Source of the DNA: Protea cynaroides
Lineage: Eukaryota > Streptophyta > Magnoliopsida > Proteales > Proteaceae
NCBI GenBank assembly: GCA_028583415.1
Contig: CM053269.1
Location: 73,808,435-73,872,434 of the forward strand
Length of the DNA: 64,000 nucleotides
Direction: 5' to 3'
Part shown: one piece after another, positions 63,046-64,000 of the stretch
How positions within the stretch are numbered: the stretch's first letter is position 1
Layout of the letters: the number at the start of each line of letters is the position of its first letter
Notes under the pieces: generated by a model
Told to the model about the DNA's origin: nothing
The model's input: only the letters and a program-made list of their open reading frames with translations
Database searches by the model: none
Program-made: the position numbers and the translations under genes

Positions 63046-63264
63046 TTGGGAAACCAACCAAAACCCAACCCAGCAATTATGGAAGCTACACATGAACTGG
63101 CTTAACATATGATGCTCTACCGATGCTGTAAATAAGCCCTTGATCAGCTTGGTTTATTGTGAGATCTATGTAATTGTGTGTGGATATTATGATAAGTGCA
63201 TCCATGATAAGTGCAGCTTTTAGAAGCATAGATCAGCTAGGAGGAGAAGAGACATGACAATAGT
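63046..63264. other. Spacer between gene fragments
   Basis: Nothing is recognised except a direct repeat of GATAAGTGCA (63,191 and 63,208). Confidence 0.3.
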
Positions 63265-64000
63265 TTAGAAATTAGGGAATATAATTATAAAAATAAAATA
63301 AATGATGTGAGAGAGGACATCTTGAAATTCTTGGATTACCTGGACAGGAAATGTGTCGGGAGGTAGCTTAGTCTGTTTCCAAAGGGAAGCCAGGTGTGAA
63401 CCACAAAACAAGTCGCAACCCCTTTTTGTACTCATTCTCTTGTTTGGGTTCACTTGTGGCAGCACTCTTTTTTTTTTTCTTATTACTTTTCTGTTTTCCC
63501 TTCTTAACATCCCCTAGATCCTCCCTGGGAAATTCTGGTGACTTTTGACAATCAACAGGTTTTTGGTTGCAACTTGTTGGGGCCAACTTTGAGAACTTCT
63601 TGAGAATCTTTGAATCATTGGGGTCATCACTTCCATTCTTTGACCCTTTCTTGCTCCAGCCAAACCAACTCTTCTTTTCTTTGGCTAGACCATTGGATTC
63701 ACAACTTTCAGCAGCCTCCCTTACCATTTTCTTGGGAATCGAAAGCCACATGTTCCTCATCCTCCCAAATCCTTCGAATATCCTGTCAAGAGAGCTGAAT
63801 CTAATTGCATCCTTTCCTCAGCTGTCAATACACCATCATACTCATCATGTTCCCAAAGATTTACAATTCTCTCATCTTCCACCGCAAGAAATAATTCCTC
63901 ATCTGTCATTGCACCAGGAACCCACCCGGACTTGACATAGGTATCTCCATAGTCTATAGATAAATAAGCTCGATAGTTAAAATATTTCCCTAGCTTGGAA
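63265..64000 (-). pseudogene. Unidentified coding-like region, cut by window edge
   Basis: Two minus-strand frames look protein-coding. From the edge to about 63,740: an acidic reading with DTYVKSGWVPGAMTDEELFL and WEHDEYDGVLTAEERM. From about 63,805 to 63,368: IFEGFGRMRNMWL, KKSWFGWSKKG, and a Lys-rich KQKSNKKKKKSAA tail. They overlap near 63,780, so either a frame change or a splice joins them. I do not recognise the protein. A real host gene extending to the right is possible, as is a captured fragment. Confidence 0.4.

Overview
This window is nuclear DNA from a flowering plant. It is AT-rich and almost entirely made of transposable elements, both nested and side by side. I see no complete host gene, rRNA, tRNA or CRISPR array. 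The plant assignment rests on Ty1/copia elements with tRNA-iMet primer sites, L1-type LINEs carrying a plant-type RNase H domain, hAT-, MULE- and CACTA-like DNA elements, and short fragments resembling plant MCCB and lectin receptor kinase genes. The species cannot be told from this window.

Layout. 1-4.8 kb: a long-TIR (MULE-like) element with an internal 222-bp higher-order tandem repeat, hairpin MITEs, and a 5'-truncated LINE with an intact-looking RNase H domain. 4.86-7.31 kb: a solo LTR with a perfect 5-bp target duplication. 7.4-11.5 kb: several MITEs. 11.9-25.7 kb: one minus-strand L1 LINE cut into three pieces, first by a 4-kb insertion (12.86-16.81) and second by a non-autonomous LTR element (19,962-24,921), which itself holds a hAT element with a perfect 8-bp TSD. 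27.2-29.9 kb: a degenerate hAT, a second RNase H-bearing LINE tail, and a 34-bp retroposon with a 21-bp TSD. 32,977-39,423: a minus-strand Sirevirus-like copia element that keeps gag and protease but has lost integrase, RT and RNase H. 39-47 kb: AT-rich unassigned sequence. 47,253-56,369: a plus-strand, near full-length relative of the same copia family. 56.4 kb: one exon-like piece of MCCB. 57-64 kb: CACTA-like ends, G-homopolymer tracts, a lectin-receptor-kinase fragment and an unidentified coding-like stretch running off the right edge.

Relationships. The solo LTR and the two copia elements share LTR ends (TGTTGG/TGTTGC start, ATCA end) and internal LTR sequence. The truncated element could have been moved by proteins from a relative like the 47-56 kb copy. 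The most important caution concerns that copy: most of its checked frame breaks, its altered protease active site and its altered primer site fall where CAG or CTG is replaced by CG-containing strings. Paired LTRs differ at the same kind of site in both directions. This looks more like consensus error at CHG-methylated sites than real decay.
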